A stretch of 64,000 bases of DNA from Posidonia oceanica (GCA_037176725.1 JAZBRS010000075.1:74464001-74528000), one strand, 5' to 3'; positions 10,028-21,391 are shown, counted from the first letter of the stretch. A program made the numbers and translations. Notes: a model not told the origin generated them from the sequence alone.

Positions 10028-11185
10028 ACCCTCAGGCTGATATTCCTAAACTATCTACTCTCAGGCTGATATTCCTAAACTATCTACTCCCAGGCTGATA
10101 TTCCTAAACTATCTACTCTCAGGCTGATATTCCTAAACTATCTATTCTCAGGCTGATATCCTAAACTATCTATTCTCAGGCTGATATTCCTAAACTATCT
10201 ATCTTCTGGCCAATCCATGGTTGGCCCGCAGTTGTGTTATACGGCTGACATCCAGTAACTGTCTCTCGCAATGCCGCTAGGCTGATAACCTAAACTATCG
10301 ATCTAGGCTGATAACCTAAACTATCGCTAGGCTGATATCCTAAACTATCTATCTAGGCTGATATCCTAAACTATCCGGCATCTGCGTTATACGGCTGACA
10401 TCCAGTAACTGTCCCTCGTAATTGCCCTTTACAGTTGATAGGACTGTAAACTATCTATCTAGGCTGATATCCTAAACTATCGATCTAGGCTGATATCCTA
10501 AACTATCTATCTAGGCTGATATCCTGAATTATCTATGGCAATTACGTTATACGGCTGATATCCAGTAACTATCCCTTGCAATTGCTCTTTCCAGTTGATA
10601 GGACTGTAAACTATCTCTAGGCTGATAACCTAAACTATCGATCTAGGCTGATATCCTAAACTATCGATCTAGGCTGATAACCTAAACTATCGATCTAGGC
10701 TGATATCCTAAACTATCTATCGCAATTGCATTATACGGCTGACATCCAGTAACTGTCCCTCGCAATGCCGCTAGGCTGATAACCTAAACTATCGATCTAG
10801 GCTGATAACCTAAACTATCGCTAGGCTGATATCCTAAACTATCTATCTAGGTTGATATCCTAAACTATCCGGCACTTGCGTTATACGGCTGATATCCAGT
10901 AACTATCACTCATGGTTTGCCCTTTCCAGTTGATAGGACTGTAAACTATCTATCTAGGCTGATATCCTAAACTATCGCTAGGCTGATATCCTAAACTATC
11001 TATCTAGGCTGATATCCTAAACTATCTATGGCAACCATGTTATACGGCTGATGTCCAGTAACTATCACTCACAACTGCGCCTTCCGGTTGATAGGACCGT
11101 AAACTATCGTTCCGGTTGATAGGACCGTAAACTATCGCCCTCGGCTGATGATCCGAAACTCATCCGGTCGATAAGTCCGACAACT
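10028..11185 (+). repeat. GATA/TATC minisatellite in the A1 3' region
   Basis: About 30 copies of a 22-28 base unit with core GGCTGATATCCTAAACTATC. Two variant units are interspersed: GGCTGACATCCAGTAACT (about six copies, each after TTATAC) and GTTGATAGGACTGTAAACTATC. The TTATACGG variant recurs near 10238, 10388, 10548, 10732, 10883 and 11040, giving a higher-order period of about 150-185 bases. Each unit holds a GATA followed by TATC, a weak inverted repeat. Known: tandem repeats between pol and the 3' LTR are common in Tat/Ogre-type elements. Confidence 0.92.
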
Positions 11186-11645
11186 TATCACCTCCTCGTG
11201 CGACTTCGTCCCAAAAGACGGAGCCCCGCATCCTCCTGCGTCCGGGAAAAGGTCCACCTCTCCCGTCACGCCTTTGTGGCTTTGGCTATCCTTCTTTTCG
11301 TGGCAGGTCTGGACCTCCCGTCAAGCTCCGCGGTGCACCGCAACGTCCCTCTTCAGTGTCGTCAGCATCGCCAGCGTCACCCGCATCGCTTCGGTCCCCC
11401 CATCGGTACTAACTCTAGCACTAACTTTTGCATTGCATCCGCATTAGCATGCATCGCATACATTGCATCTCAACCATTTGCACCTGCACATTGCACTGCG
11501 GCAACGATCCACGATGTTCGGCGCATCCACCGAATAAGTGGCTCACGCCGATAGCAACCCTCTGCTCTCGCCGGTCAAATGGGGTGTCCCGTCAACCCTG
11601 AGCAGCGGCCTCGCTTCGCTCGGCCTCGCTTCGCTCGGCCTCGCT
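11186..11645 (+). other. A1 3' region between the minisatellite and the purine tract
   Basis: GC-richer sequence without a convincing gene; a 118-codon frame (11198-11554) has no recognisable domain. It contains a GCATTGCAT-rich stretch (11425-11480) and ends in a threefold GGCCTCGCTTCGCTC repeat (about 11609-11645) next to the purine tract. Confidence 0.5.
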
Positions 11646-11659
11646 CAGGGAGGGCCATC
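11646..11659 (+). promoter_or_regulatory. A1 polypurine tract (plus-strand primer site)
   Basis: CAGGGAGGGCCATC sits directly before the LTR start TGTTGACACC. The same layout, a G-rich purine run then C-N-ATC then TGT, precedes the 3' LTRs of B1 (28884-28897) and, on the minus strand, C1 (17769-17783). This shared layout supports the assignment and marks 11660-17458 as a 3' LTR. Confidence 0.75.
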
Positions 11660-12345
11660 TGTTGACACCCCATTTTGACAGGCTGGATCGATTGGAGCCT
11701 TCCGGTGGCTGCTGGACCCGAATCTAGACCCAAATCCGCACCTTCCTCTCCTTCTTTCCCCTCAAGACAAGCCCAAACTCAACCTGGGATTACCCCCCTT
11801 TCCCGAGCCTGAAAACCAACCAAAATCCATAGGAAAACTCACCCCTGATGACTTAGCAAACCCACCAAAAAGCCTGCAAAATCTCAAACCAGACCCCTCC
11901 CAAAAACCCTAGGAAACTTAGGCAAAAATACCCTTTTTCTACACCTCAAAACCCCTCCAAAACTTCCTCAAAACGAAACCAAAACCCTGGGACGAAAACT
12001 AGAAATCCTAGACCCCGCACCCGCCAAGTTTCACCCCTTTCCGAGACCTCTAAGCCCCCCTTTTGGCCAAATTATCGTTTTCTCTCTCCGGGATTATTGT
12101 TTTCTCTCTCCTCTCTCTCTCCTGATTATCGTCTCTCTTTTCACCCCCTTCTTGCCCTTTTTCTGGCTTGGCTGTGGGCCCCCTTTGTACTCCTATCCCT
12201 TCTCTATCTTATTCCTATTTTTATTTTATTTTTAACATTTTCCCTGAATTTTAAAAATCTTTTCCCTCAAACCTATCTCTTTCCCCTTTTACCCTCCTTT
12301 TTCCCCTTTTCTTCTTCTTTTCCTTTTCCTTCTTCTCTCTTTTGC

Positions 12346-13110
12346 AAAAACCCATAAAAATCCTTAAAAATCTGTAAAACCCCAAAACATAAAAGAAACA
12401 AATCAGAATTCCAAGAAAAGCAACTAAAAAACATTAAACAAATGATTAAAAACTCAAACTTAATTAAATCAAGTTAAAAAGAAAACCAAGCATGCAAACT
12501 AAAAAATGCAAAACAAACTAAAAGAAAATACTGTAAAATCAAGTAAAAAATTGAAATAAAGTCAGAACCTACCAAAAATAAAAATCCCACTAAAAGAATT
12601 AAAAAACAAACCCTAAAGAGAAGAATTAAAAATCAAACACTAAAACAAGTAATTAAAGGAGGCAAAAGACTTAACCTAATAAACATAAGAAAGAAACAAC
12701 ATAAAACTTAATTAAAAAGAGAAAGAAAACACAGTTGAAAGACTTAAAAAAAACACTTAATCAAACCAGAAAAATCCAACTAAAAAAACATCAAGAAGAA
12801 TTAACAAATAAAAGATCAAGACATAATTCAAAAGACTTAAGAAAAGAAAACCTTAAAAGACTAAAACTAAAAGCCAAAACCCACTCTAATTAATATAAAA
12901 ATAAATCCTAAAAATCTTAATTAACATCCTAAAATACTTAACAAGAAGACACAATTTTAAAAACAATTTAAAAGGATTTAACCAACACTTAATCAAGTAG
13001 AAAATGAATTAACAACAAAAGAAAACCCTAAAACCCTAATCAAGCCTAAAATACACTAATTAACCTAAAAAAAAAGTCATTAAAAAAATCCAATTAAACA
13101 CCTAACCTAC
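12346..13110 (+). repeat. A-rich, G-poor strand-asymmetric block in the family A LTR
   Basis: About 765 bases of mostly A with scattered C and T and few G, with many AAAA, CCTAAAA and TTAATTAA phrases. Equivalent blocks lie at about 44745-45490 in the plus solo LTR and, as T-rich sequence, at about 53460-54220 in the minus one. The occasional CCCTAAA is not a telomere array, as it is not in tandem. Confidence 0.7.
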
Positions 13111-15737
13111 AATCCAATTCATCTGATATTTTTGTTTATTTTTATCTTATTTTTTCCTATTTTATTTCCCTCCTTCTTTCCATCTTTCTTTCTTTCTTCC
13201 TTTTATCTTTTCTTTTCTTCCTTGCTGGGCTCATCAGCCCGTTACCCCATTTTTTCCTTTTTTTCAAACCTCAGCCCACAGCTACAGTCCACCTCCGTCT
13301 TCCTCCTTCCCTCCTCCCGCGAGCTGCTACAGTACTCGCCGCCTGCAGCTCTGCAACGGCCTGCCACCTCCTGCTCGAGCCGGACGGGCATGCGCCGAAC
13401 TTCGTCCGTGCTCCTGCCACCGCCACTCCGCGGCATTCAATGCCGGCAGACCTGCAAAACCAAGAATAGAAGTCGTCAGAAACCGAGCAGAAAGAGGAGA
13501 AATCAGAGTGAATTTCAGGAGAGAAAAGAGAGGAGGAAAAGGAGAGAGTTGATCCCGGAGAAACACCGAGCCCATTCCAGGAGAATCCCCAGCGAGTGAG
13601 AGAGCGGTTCCTCCTCAAAAACCCACCAGAAGAAACCGAGCAGGAGCCTCTCCCTTCGGCAGCAAATCAGAGGCCGAAATCCCTCCGAACTCATTCGGAA
13701 TTCACCCCCGAGTTTCGCCCAAACCTCCTGCAATTCTTCCCCTCCTTCCCACGGCGAAACGACCCACAATTCACCCCCAAACACGCTGAGACTCCAACAG
13801 AAACCCAACGCTACCTTCCCAGAAATTCCCCGCACCCCGGGCTGCCTCCTCTCCCCAAACCTTCCCCAGACACTCGCCACGACTCCACCTCCCTAAGCCG
13901 CCTAGCCTTCAGCCCTCTCCCCCACCACCGGCAGAGAGCTCCACAACAAACACCTTGCTTCGCTCCAGACCAGAAATCAGCCCGGCCTCCAAACTTCCTC
14001 CACACCTTCCAGAAGCCCTCTCCGAACATCCAGATCGACTCCTCAGACTTCCAGCAATCTCCCGGAGGGTTTCACTCCACCGGATGAGCAGCAACACCCC
14101 CCCCGGCCTCCGGTAGTAGCTTCTGAACCCACAAACGCCGATCCTTCGTCCGAGCAGCTGAGGTCCCACCTGACCGTTCAAGAAGCTTCGGAGCGTCGTC
14201 CTGAGGACGCCCGGACCACCGCGAGCCACCAGCATCCTCCGCAGCAACCGGACGACGAGCTCCGGCCGGCCCCAACACTGTTGAGGTCGGGGGCGCGCTC
14301 CGGACACGATCAGAGGTAAATCCTCCTTCCCCTAGCTCTCTCTCCTCCCCCTGTTGCTTTCCCGCCGGTCGGAGGCCAGATCCGAGTCTTCCAGACGCCG
14401 TCACAGCTCGCCGGTCATCCTTTCTTCTCCGGCGCCGGTCCCCTGACCTCCACGACGCTCCAGCCAGCAGAGCGAACTCCGGACAGTTCCCAGAGCTCCG
14501 GACGAACGCCAGCATCAAGCTCCGCCGGTCTGCGCCTCCCCAACCTCCCCCGTCGGCGGTCTCGAGCACTGCCGGCGTTCTGCTACAGTGCTCGTCGACC
14601 GCCGACCAGCACTGTTCATTTATTTTCTTGTTTGTATAGTTTAGATGTAAATATTGCATGTTTAGCTTAAGTTTTTCATTTTTTGCATTCCAGTCCTTCT
14701 GCCATTTATTATGCTTAGTTTTAAATTAAATACCATGCTAAATTGCAACTTATGTTTCTGTTTTTCTATATTTGCATAATAATCCATTTACTGTGCGTTT
14801 CAGTTATAAAATGTTATGCTTTAGTCCCTCTGCTTTACATTATTGCACTTAGGTCCTGTTTTAAATCAGTCTATTTAATTGCATGTATTTTACCATATAA
14901 AATTGCATTCTGGGCCCCTCTAGTTTTTTATATTTACTGTCTGATCCTCTGAACTGTAGTAACTTAGGTTTTATTTCTGATTTTTGCATACTGCATTGCA
15001 TATTTACTCCCCTGTTTCTTCATATTTGCATTTAGGTCCATTTTAAATGGACAGTAACCCTTGCATGCATTTTTAGCTTATTGCATTGCATTTTTTGACC
15101 CTGTTCTTTTTAAAAATTGCACTGTAGTCCTGTCCCTTATTTTTCAGAGCATGTTTTCCATATAAAATTGCATATCTGACCCCTGCATGATTTAAAAATC
15201 ACACATAGATCCTTGCGCCTTTCAAAAACCATGTAAAAAGACTATTTTGCCCATAAGTTGCATTTTAACTCCTATGCTTGCGAAATTGCATGTAGACCCT
15301 CCACTTGCATTCCCGGACTCCCCAGAACCCCGTTTTCTGGAAAATTTGCTTTTTAGCCCCTTTCTTTTCCAAAAATGCTCTTGAATTCCTGTTCTTTCCA
15401 AATTGCTTTTCCTTGTCTTTTCTTGCTTTGCATGCATTCTTGCACTCATTTAATCTTGCATTTAAGCATCCCCCTTGCATACACTAGGCACTTTTAACTC
15501 CCCTTCACTTGGGAGGACCTTCAGCACACCCCTAGGACCTCCTGAACACTTAGATCTGTTCTTCTCCCCTGTTCTGGCCCTTCTGCTCTGAGGCTGCGAT
15601 ATCTTCCAATCCGATCGTTGGATCTCCTCAAGTAAGCTGCCCAGGCGACCGCAGCGAAGCGCTCTTCAGTATGGACCAAGCAGATCTCCGATCAGACTCC
15701 CGGATCTCCAGGTATGTCCTCCTGAACTCCTGCACTG

Positions 15738-16700
15738 CATTCATTTGCATGCCATTTGCACCGTTTTGCGTGTCCTTTAGTTTTTTCACCTCGTTTTGCG
15801 TGCAGTCTTGTTTTCTCGCACCATTTTGCGTGCCGCTTCTTTGCCTTGCACCGTTTTGCGTGCCCTTTAGTTTTCTTACACCGTTTTGCGTGCTTTCAAG
15901 TTTTCTCGCTCTGTTTTGCGCGCCGCTTCTTTGCCTTGCACCGTTTTGCGTGCCCTTTAGTTTTCTTACACCGTTTTGCGTGCTTTTAAGTTTTCTCGTT
16001 CCGTTTTGCACGCCGCTTCTTTGTCTTGCACCGTTTTGCGTGCCCTTTAGTTTTCTCGCCCTGTTTTGCGTGCAGTCTTGTTTTCTCGCACCGTTTTGCG
16101 TGTCGCTTCTTTGCCTTGCACCGTTTTGCGTGCCCTTTAGTTTTCTCGCCTCGTTTTGCGTGTAGTCTTGTTTCTTGCACCGTTTTGCGTGCCGCTTCTT
16201 CGTCTTGCACCTTTTTGCGTGCCCTTTAGTTTTCTCGCCCCGTTTTGCGTGCTTTCAAGTTTTCTCGCCCCGTTTTGCGTGCCGCTTCTTTGTCTTGCAC
16301 CGTTTTGCGTGCCCTTTAGTTTCCTCGCCTCGTTTTACGTGCTTTCAAGTTTTCTCGCTCCGTTTTGCGTGCCGCTTCTTTGTCTTGCACCGTTTTGCGT
16401 GCCCTTTAGTTTCCTCGCCTCGTTTTGGGTGCCGCATCTTTGTCTTGCACCGTTTTGCGTGCCCTTTAGTCTTCTCACCTAGTTTTGCGTGCAGTCTTGT
16501 TTTCCCGCACCGTTTTGCGTGTCGCTTCTTTGACTTGCCTCGTTTTGCGCGCAGTCTTGTTTTCTTGCACCGTTTTGTGTGCCCTTTCGTTTTCTCGTCT
16601 CGTCTTGCGTGCCCTTGTTTTCTTGCCCGGTTTTGCGCCCTTCTTTCGTTTTCCGCGCCGTTTTGCGTCCTTGTTCCGTTCCTTGCATCATTTTGCATAT
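15738..16700 (+). repeat. Tandem array with core CCGTTTTGCGTGCC in the family A LTR
   Basis: About 28-30 units of 30-34 bases with a CCGTTTTGCGTG core followed by one of several alternating tails (CCTTTAG, CTTTCAAG, CAGTCTTG, CCGCTTCTTTG). It reads as Cys/Phe/Leu-rich protein in all forward frames, which is a property of the repeat and not a gene. The same array is much shorter in the two other family A LTRs. Confidence 0.92.
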
Positions 16701-17282
16701 CAACCTTGTTTTCGCATCTCTTCGCATTCTTGTTTCGTTCCTCGCTCTGTTTTACGCTGTTTCCTCTCGTTTGTCGCTTGCATTGCCTGTTTTCCCCGCT
16801 GTTTTGTTTTATCGCCCGCATTTGCATATAGGGCGATGATGCTTACTGTCCGGAGTTCTCACGAACCAGGTCTCGCCCAGTTCGGAACACAGACAGCGTT
16901 GCTGAGCGCTTAGATTGCACGTTTACTTCCTTGCATTGTCTTTCATCACTTAGAGCACACCTTTGAGCATTTAGATAGGCATTCATTGACACTTAGGCAT
17001 TCAAAGTCTGCATTTTTCTGCATATGCGAGCGTAAGCCTAGAAAGACCGATTCTCGGGCGTGTCGGGGGTGCCTAACACCTTCCCCGCGCGTAACAGGAG
17101 TCCTTACCCTCTCTTGGCCCGCAATGACCATCTTGCCCTTGTCCTAGGCACGAGTCACATCATTTGCATTCATTTGCATTTCATTTCTTTTGCATTGCCC
17201 TGTATTGCATCTTTTGCTTGGTTTTGCGTGATTATTCACGCATTTCCCCGGTTTTCCTTGTCTCCCGATTTAATAGACTTGG

Positions 17283-17292
17283 TGGCGACTCC
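17283..17292 (+). promoter_or_regulatory. Primer-binding-site-like sequence inside the family A LTR
   Basis: TGGCGACTCC matches the start of the tRNA-Arg type primer-binding site of Ogre elements and follows CCCGATTTAATAGACT. It recurs at 49780-49789 as TGGCGACTCT in the plus solo LTR and on the minus strand around 43593-43602 with one change. Since the LTR ends 166 bases further on, it is probably a relic or has another role. Confidence 0.5.
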
Positions 17293-17458
17293 GATTTTGT
17301 CTTGTCTTCTTCTTTTCTTTCCCTTTTTTCCCTCTTTTAAATGTTTTCGAGTTAGGTCTTCCTTCTCGGACATAGCCGCTAATAGTGAGCCTGATTCCGA
17401 TCGGTGCACGCGAGCTTTGGCAACGTGCATGGACGATCCGAACACTGGGATTACTACA

Positions 17459-17768
17459 AGGGGACAAGTGTCAATCAATTTAATGAGGTGATTTTGTTGA
17501 TGTGGACCTATTTGACTTTCACAGATGGTTTGGGTCCAAAAGGAAAATTGGCAGATTTGGAAATAAAATGAACTGGAACTGTTAGACATAGTTGTATGCT
17601 GCGTCCAATGTTAGATGCAGTTAAATGCTGTGTCCAACGTTCTAGAGAGGCAAATGGGCTTTTAGAGAGTACTTAAGCTGAGTAAAATGCTTATAAAAAT
17701 TAGTGGAGCATGATATGAGGTAATGGAACCTAAAAATGAAAGGGGAGTGCCAAAACCGGGTATTTATA
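17459..17768 (-). mobile_element. C1 3' LTR remnant (family C)
   Basis: On the minus strand the LTR begins TATAAATACCCGG (TG changed to TA), continues TTTTGGCACTCCCC and then loses similarity to family B. It contains the GTTGGAC...GTC(T/C)AAC inverted motifs (about 17587-17650) also common in family B. It is cut at 17458/17459 by the end of A1; the rest should lie left of A1's 5' LTR. Confidence 0.75.
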
Positions 17769-17783
17769 GATTGCCCCTCCTTG
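17769..17783 (-). promoter_or_regulatory. C1 polypurine tract
   Basis: On the minus strand CAAGGAGGGGCAATC lies directly before the LTR start, almost identical to the B1 tract at 28884-28897. Confidence 0.75.
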
Positions 17784-17929
17784 TAGGTGGCTTTGGCACA
17801 AAGCTAGCTACAAGGCGAGACGATATCCCCGTGTGGCACTACCTAGAGATCCTAAGTGAAATCCAATGTCTGCTGCCACCAGACTTGGACGGGACACAAT
17901 GAGGGTCGGCTAAAGAAACATGGCCAAGG

Positions 17930-18190
17930 GGGTTGCCGAAGGGGAACAGACTAAAGACACGACTGCGGGGGTTGCCCGCGGGGATCGAACTAAAAGACAC
18001 TGCTACGGGGATTTCCCGCAGGGGTCAAACTAAAAGACTTGCCACGGGGGTTGCCCATGAGGTCAAACTAAAGACACTGCCATGGGGGTTGCCTATGAGG
18101 TCAAACTAAAGACACTGCTACGAGGGTTGCCCGCAGGGGTCAAACTAAAAGACATGGCCACGGGAGTTGCCCGTGGGAGTCAAGCTTAAG
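17930..18190 (-). repeat. C1 3'-region tandem array 1 (about 43-45 bp units)
   Basis: About six units containing GGGGGTTGCCC and a GTCAAACTAAA/AAGACA phrase. The same unit type returns at 19605-19945, so the two blocks probably come from one array split by other sequence. Confidence 0.85.
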
Positions 18191-18944
18191 GGATGGATAG
18201 CTAATGTTTCCAACGACCACTCAATGCGAATGCAATGCAATGAGTTATGCATGGATGCGTGCTGGCGGGAATGCGAAGGAGGTGATCATGATATGCAATG
18301 CATGACCCTAGATAATGAGGTTCCTCCATCATTGCCGGCTTTGATTTGTATACCGGGTTGGCTCAGGAATTTTTCTCACCACCTATGGCAAACTGACACA
18401 TTCGTGAATGCAATTTTGTCATAATTAGGTACCCTTTCATCAAGTGTAGCCTACACTCTCCACAGGGACTGTCGTTTTATGATATGCGGGTTGGTGAGCG
18501 AGAGGTCCATGATGTTCCCAGGTGTTGGGCAAAGGAGGTTGACCTCTTCTCTGCTAGCCACGTTGGCTTTATTTGTCACAATCAGGTGTCCTTTCATTGA
18601 ATATTGCGTACATTCTCGACAGAGCCGTCGTCTTGTGACTCGGAATTAATGAACGATGGGTCCACTAATACCGTTGGCTTTATTCGTCAGAATCGAGTGT
18701 CCTTTCATCGAATGTCGCCTACATTCTCGACAGAGACTATCGTCTTCTGACCTGGGAGTTAGTGAACGATGGGTCTACTAGTACTGTTGGCTTTGCTTTG
18801 TTGACCCGGTTGTGCTCCGGGGTACCTGCTTTTGGATTTGTTTTTGTTAAGGGATCCGGCCACGGGGGTTGCCTGAGGGGGTCAAACGGAAAATTAAAGA
18901 CGCTACCATGGGGGTTGCCCAAGGGGGTCGAATTGAAATTTAAA
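18191..18944 (-). repeat. C1 3' region with degenerate copies of a 110-170 bp unit
   Basis: Three diverged copies (near 18425, 18590 and 18690) share a TCCTTTCAT...CTCGACAGAG...CGTC pattern followed by GAACGATGGGTC. The block aligns inverted with B1 28090-28620, which ties C1 and B1 to one internal lineage. No gene seen. Confidence 0.65.
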
Positions 18945-19600
18945 AGACTTGAGCTGGATCAAACATCCAACACTCTGAGAAAACCAGCTGGATCAGACAT
19001 CCATCACTCAAGGATCGAGCTGGATTATCCAACACTCAAGGATTGAGCTGGATTATCCAACACTCAAAGATCGAGTTGGATTATCCAATACTCAAGGATC
19101 GAGCTGGATTATCCAACACTCAAGGATTGAGCTGGATTATCCAACACTCAAAGATTGAGCTTGATCAAACATCCATTACTCAAGGATCGAGCTGGATTAT
19201 CCAATACTAAAGGATTGAGTTGGATTATCCAACACTCAAGGATCGAGCTGAATTATCCAACACTCAAGGATTGAGTTGGATTAGACATCCATCACTCAAG
19301 GATCGAGCTGGATTATTGAACACTCAAGGATTGAGCTGAATTATCCAACACTCAAGGATTGAGCTGGATTAGACATCCATCACTCAAGGATCGAGCTGGA
19401 TTAGACATCCATCACTCAAGGATCGAGCTGGATTATCCAACACTCAAGGATCGAGCTGGATTACCCAACACTCAAGGATCGAGCTGGATTATCCAACACT
19501 CAAGGATCGAGCTGGCTTATCCAACACTCAAGGATCGAGCTGGCTTATCCAACACTCAAGGATCGAGTTGAACTATCCAACACTCAAAGATTGTCCTTTC
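18945..19600 (-). repeat. C1 3'-region tandem array 2 (about 28 bp units)
   Basis: More than twenty copies of a 27-30 base unit with core AAGGATCGAGCTGGATTATC and CAACACTC. Some units carry a longer AGACATCCATCACTC variant. Its frames (Leu/Ile/Asp/His-rich) are repeat artefacts. Confidence 0.92.
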
Positions 19601-19604
19601 GGTG

Positions 19605-19945
19605 TTGGCCAAAGGGATAGAACTGAAATCTAAAAGACTTGCCGAGGGGGTTGTCCAAAGAAAAACTGAAATAAAACACGCTGAGGGGATTGCCAAAGGA
19701 AAAACTAAACTAAAACATCACCGAGGGGGGTTGCCCAAGGGGAAAGCTGAAATAAAACACGCCGAGGAGGGTTGCCCAAGGAAAAATCGAACTAAAACAT
19801 CGCCGAGGGGGTTGTCCAAGGAAAAACTGAAATAAAAATCACCAAGGGGGGTTTTCCAAGGGAAAGCTGAGATAAAAGTCATACCAAGGGGGTTGCCCAA
19901 GGAAAAGCGAAATAAAAGTTGCCAAGCGGGGTTGCCCACGGGAAC
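19605..19945 (-). repeat. C1 3'-region tandem array 3 (about 42-46 bp units)
   Basis: About eight units with core GAGGGGGTTGCCCAAGG followed by AAAAACTGAAATAAAA. Related to array 1. Confidence 0.88.
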
Positions 19946-19989
19946 AAAAGGATACTTATTTGGCTTTGTTTGTCCGATTGTGCTCCGGG

Positions 19990-20300
19990 AGTCTGAGCTG
20001 CCCAGGGGTTCAAAAATTATGATGGCATTCTCCCCATGCGCATTCTAGCTTGTAGAAGCCTCTAGAATTGGAAGAAAATTGATGTGGAGGCTTCCTGGCG
20101 ACATTCAGCATTTAAATTGCTTTGAAGTATTGGACGCTGCATATGCCTGCGTCCAACATATGACGCTAGAATTTATTGCGTCTAACATCTAAACTGTCTT
20201 CTGGGCATAGGACGTCATACTTCGCTGCGTCCAACGTATGACGCAAATAATTATAGCATCCAACGTGTCGAGGCCTTTACAGACCACTCGTCTCCTTAGC
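19990..20300. repeat. Left copy of a direct repeat flanking the PMD gene
   Basis: About 300 bases similar, in the same orientation, to 33095-33430. Shared landmarks are GCCC(A/G)GGGGTTCAAAAA, TAGAAGCCT, and GCGTCCAAC followed by GACGCTAGAAT. It carries several GCGTCCAAC/GTTGGACGC inverted motifs and lies directly upstream of PMD exon 1, so it may include that gene's promoter; no clear TATA box is seen. Confidence 0.7.
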
Positions 20301-20584
20301 TCCTCACTTTCCCGCTCTTAACTTCTTTTCTCCTTCTCCGCCAGTGACAACCGACTCTCCTCCACCTTCGAACTCCATCGGCGTGAGGTGGTGGGCGACG
20401 TTTGCATGCATTCGTCGGCTAGGGCACGGTCTGCGGCGATTCCGGTGTGTGCGGCGAGGATTTGCAGGGGAGCACTACTCCGGCGACGACTTGTAGGTAC
20501 GCTCCTCCTCCCCTGCCATTCCCCTTTCCACCGGCGCGGTGCCCTGATCCCTGTTGGTTCTTCTCTTCTTCTTTTTTTCACTTC

Positions 20585-21124
20585 ATGCTGAGATTTGGCC
20601 AGGCGTACATGAGGCCGAAAAAGTTGGCACGGAGGGGGGAGGGTCCGTCGACGTCCGATAGGTCTGACGCGACTCCAGTGAGGGTGCCGAAGGCAGTTAG
20701 GATGATGGAGGAGGCGCTGGCAGTTAGGGCCAAGGAGGCGCTGGCAGTTGGGACCGCGGCATAGGAAGGCGGGGAGGTCCGTGGTGCTCCAGAGATGGCT
20801 ACAGAGGGCCCACTACTGGCTGAGGGGGCGACTCCAGATACGACTTCGGTTGCAGATACCAGCGACTCCGGGAGTTCAGGCTCGGAGTCATTCATTCCTT
20901 CGGTTGAGGATTTAGAGGAGTCGGGGTCGGAGGAGGTAGTTCTCAAGGTAGGGCCCACAACTGCTGCTGGGAGGGTTGAGGATGGCAGCTGGTATATGAG
21001 CATCCAGGACTTTGTTCGACGGGAGGCAGAGGACGTTGCTGGTGCGCCTCCAGATTTTACGCGGGCTCACATACCCTACGACGAGGTGCAGGCTTCGGCA
21101 TCGCGTAGGGATGCGACCTGGGCC
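20585..21124 (+). pseudogene. PMD gene, exon 1 (first part)
   Basis: Start chosen at ATG 20585; ATG 20609 is in the same frame and the frame is open upstream to 20447. The segment codes for a low-complexity N-terminus rich in Gly, Ser, Glu and Thr with no domain. One in-frame TAG lies at 20762-20764. Coding resumes in the same frame to 21124, where element B1 begins after a complete codon. The exon continues right of B1 at 30218-30253. The gene is on the plus strand, antisense to C1. Confidence 0.7.
21120..21124. repeat. B1 target-site duplication, left copy
   Basis: GGGCC directly before the B1 5' LTR; the right copy at 30213-30217 is GGGCT (four of five bases match). The reading frame of PMD exon 1 is kept if B1 and one copy are ignored. 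Confidence 0.75.
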
Positions 21125-21335
21125 TGTAGATACCCCATTTTGGTACTCCCTTCATATTAGTATAGTCTTTGCATTAGGTTGTTCTTAGAAGCCCTTCGCC
21201 CGATCCAGAATGTCTCACTTGAGCCAAATGTTTTCTCTCCAGTCCAAAATATTATCCCCATCTAAGCCCCAAGTGTTGGCAACTTGATTGTTCTTCATGT
21301 CTTGACCAAATTTGGAAATTGAACTGACTAAGGGT

Positions 21336-21391
21336 GTTGTACGCGAGCTTCTCAGCGTACAACGTTGGCCGCTGGTTTTCCAGCGGCTAAC
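21336..21391. repeat. Paired inverted motifs in the family B LTR
   Basis: GTTGTACGC (21336-21344) faces GCGTACAAC (21355-21363), and GTTGGCCGCTGG (from 21364) faces CCAGCGGCTAAC (to 21391) across a TTTT loop. The inner triplets differ between the pairs but stay complementary within each pair, apart from one G-T type pairing. Confidence 0.85.

Larger units (their letters stand above)
1..17458 (+). mobile_element. Element A1: 3' part of a Tat/Ogre-type Ty3/gypsy LTR retrotransposon
   Basis: Seen: gag end, protease, RT, RNase H, second (archaeal-type) RNase H and integrase in gypsy order (3-6716), then an accessory reading frame (7919-9264), a tandem-repeat 3' region (10028-11185), a purine tract (11646-11659) and a 5.8 kb LTR (11660-17458). 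Known: RT before integrase is the gypsy order, and a second RNase H plus long LTRs is typical of the Tat/Ogre group. The 5' LTR, leader and most of gag lie left of the window. The 3' LTR is followed by AGGGG (17459-17463), the expected target-site duplication, which cannot be checked here. The element interrupts the LTR of element C1, because the sequence right of 17458 is a minus-strand LTR of another family. Confidence 0.9.
11660..17458 (+). mobile_element. A1 3' LTR, family A (5799 bp)
   Basis: Begins TGTTGACACC and ends GATTACTACA; the same ends are seen in two other copies (44038-49955 plus; 43428-54906 minus). Inside, in order: pyrimidine-rich block (12070-12345), A-rich G-poor block (12346-13110), GC-rich block (13270-14620), T-rich block with repeated TTGCAT phrases (14620-15480), a tandem array (15738-16700), and a conserved tail (16830-17458) with the phrase GGTGCCTAACACCTTCCCC. 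TGGCGACTCC, which looks like an Ogre-type tRNA-Arg primer-binding site, lies at 17283-17292, 166 bases before the end. Open frames in the LTR are low-complexity and are not called as genes. Confidence 0.92.

Noticed and set aside
13021..13060. CCCTAAA phrases like plant telomere repeat
   Set aside because: Scattered single copies in A-rich LTR sequence, not a tandem array.
13132..14659. Possible genes in the GC-rich LTR block (frames of 115-195 codons, both strands)
   Set aside because: No domain; frames are not kept in the matching blocks of the other two family A LTRs.
15671..16913. Long Cys/Phe/Leu-rich frames in the A1 LTR array (up to 218 codons, several frames)
   Set aside because: Several frames are open because a tandem DNA repeat is read; no domain and no conservation of length between LTR copies.
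11660..17458. A1 LTR as a 5' LTR of an element to the right
   Set aside because: A purine tract precedes it and unrelated minus-strand LTR sequence follows; no primer-binding site comes after 17458.
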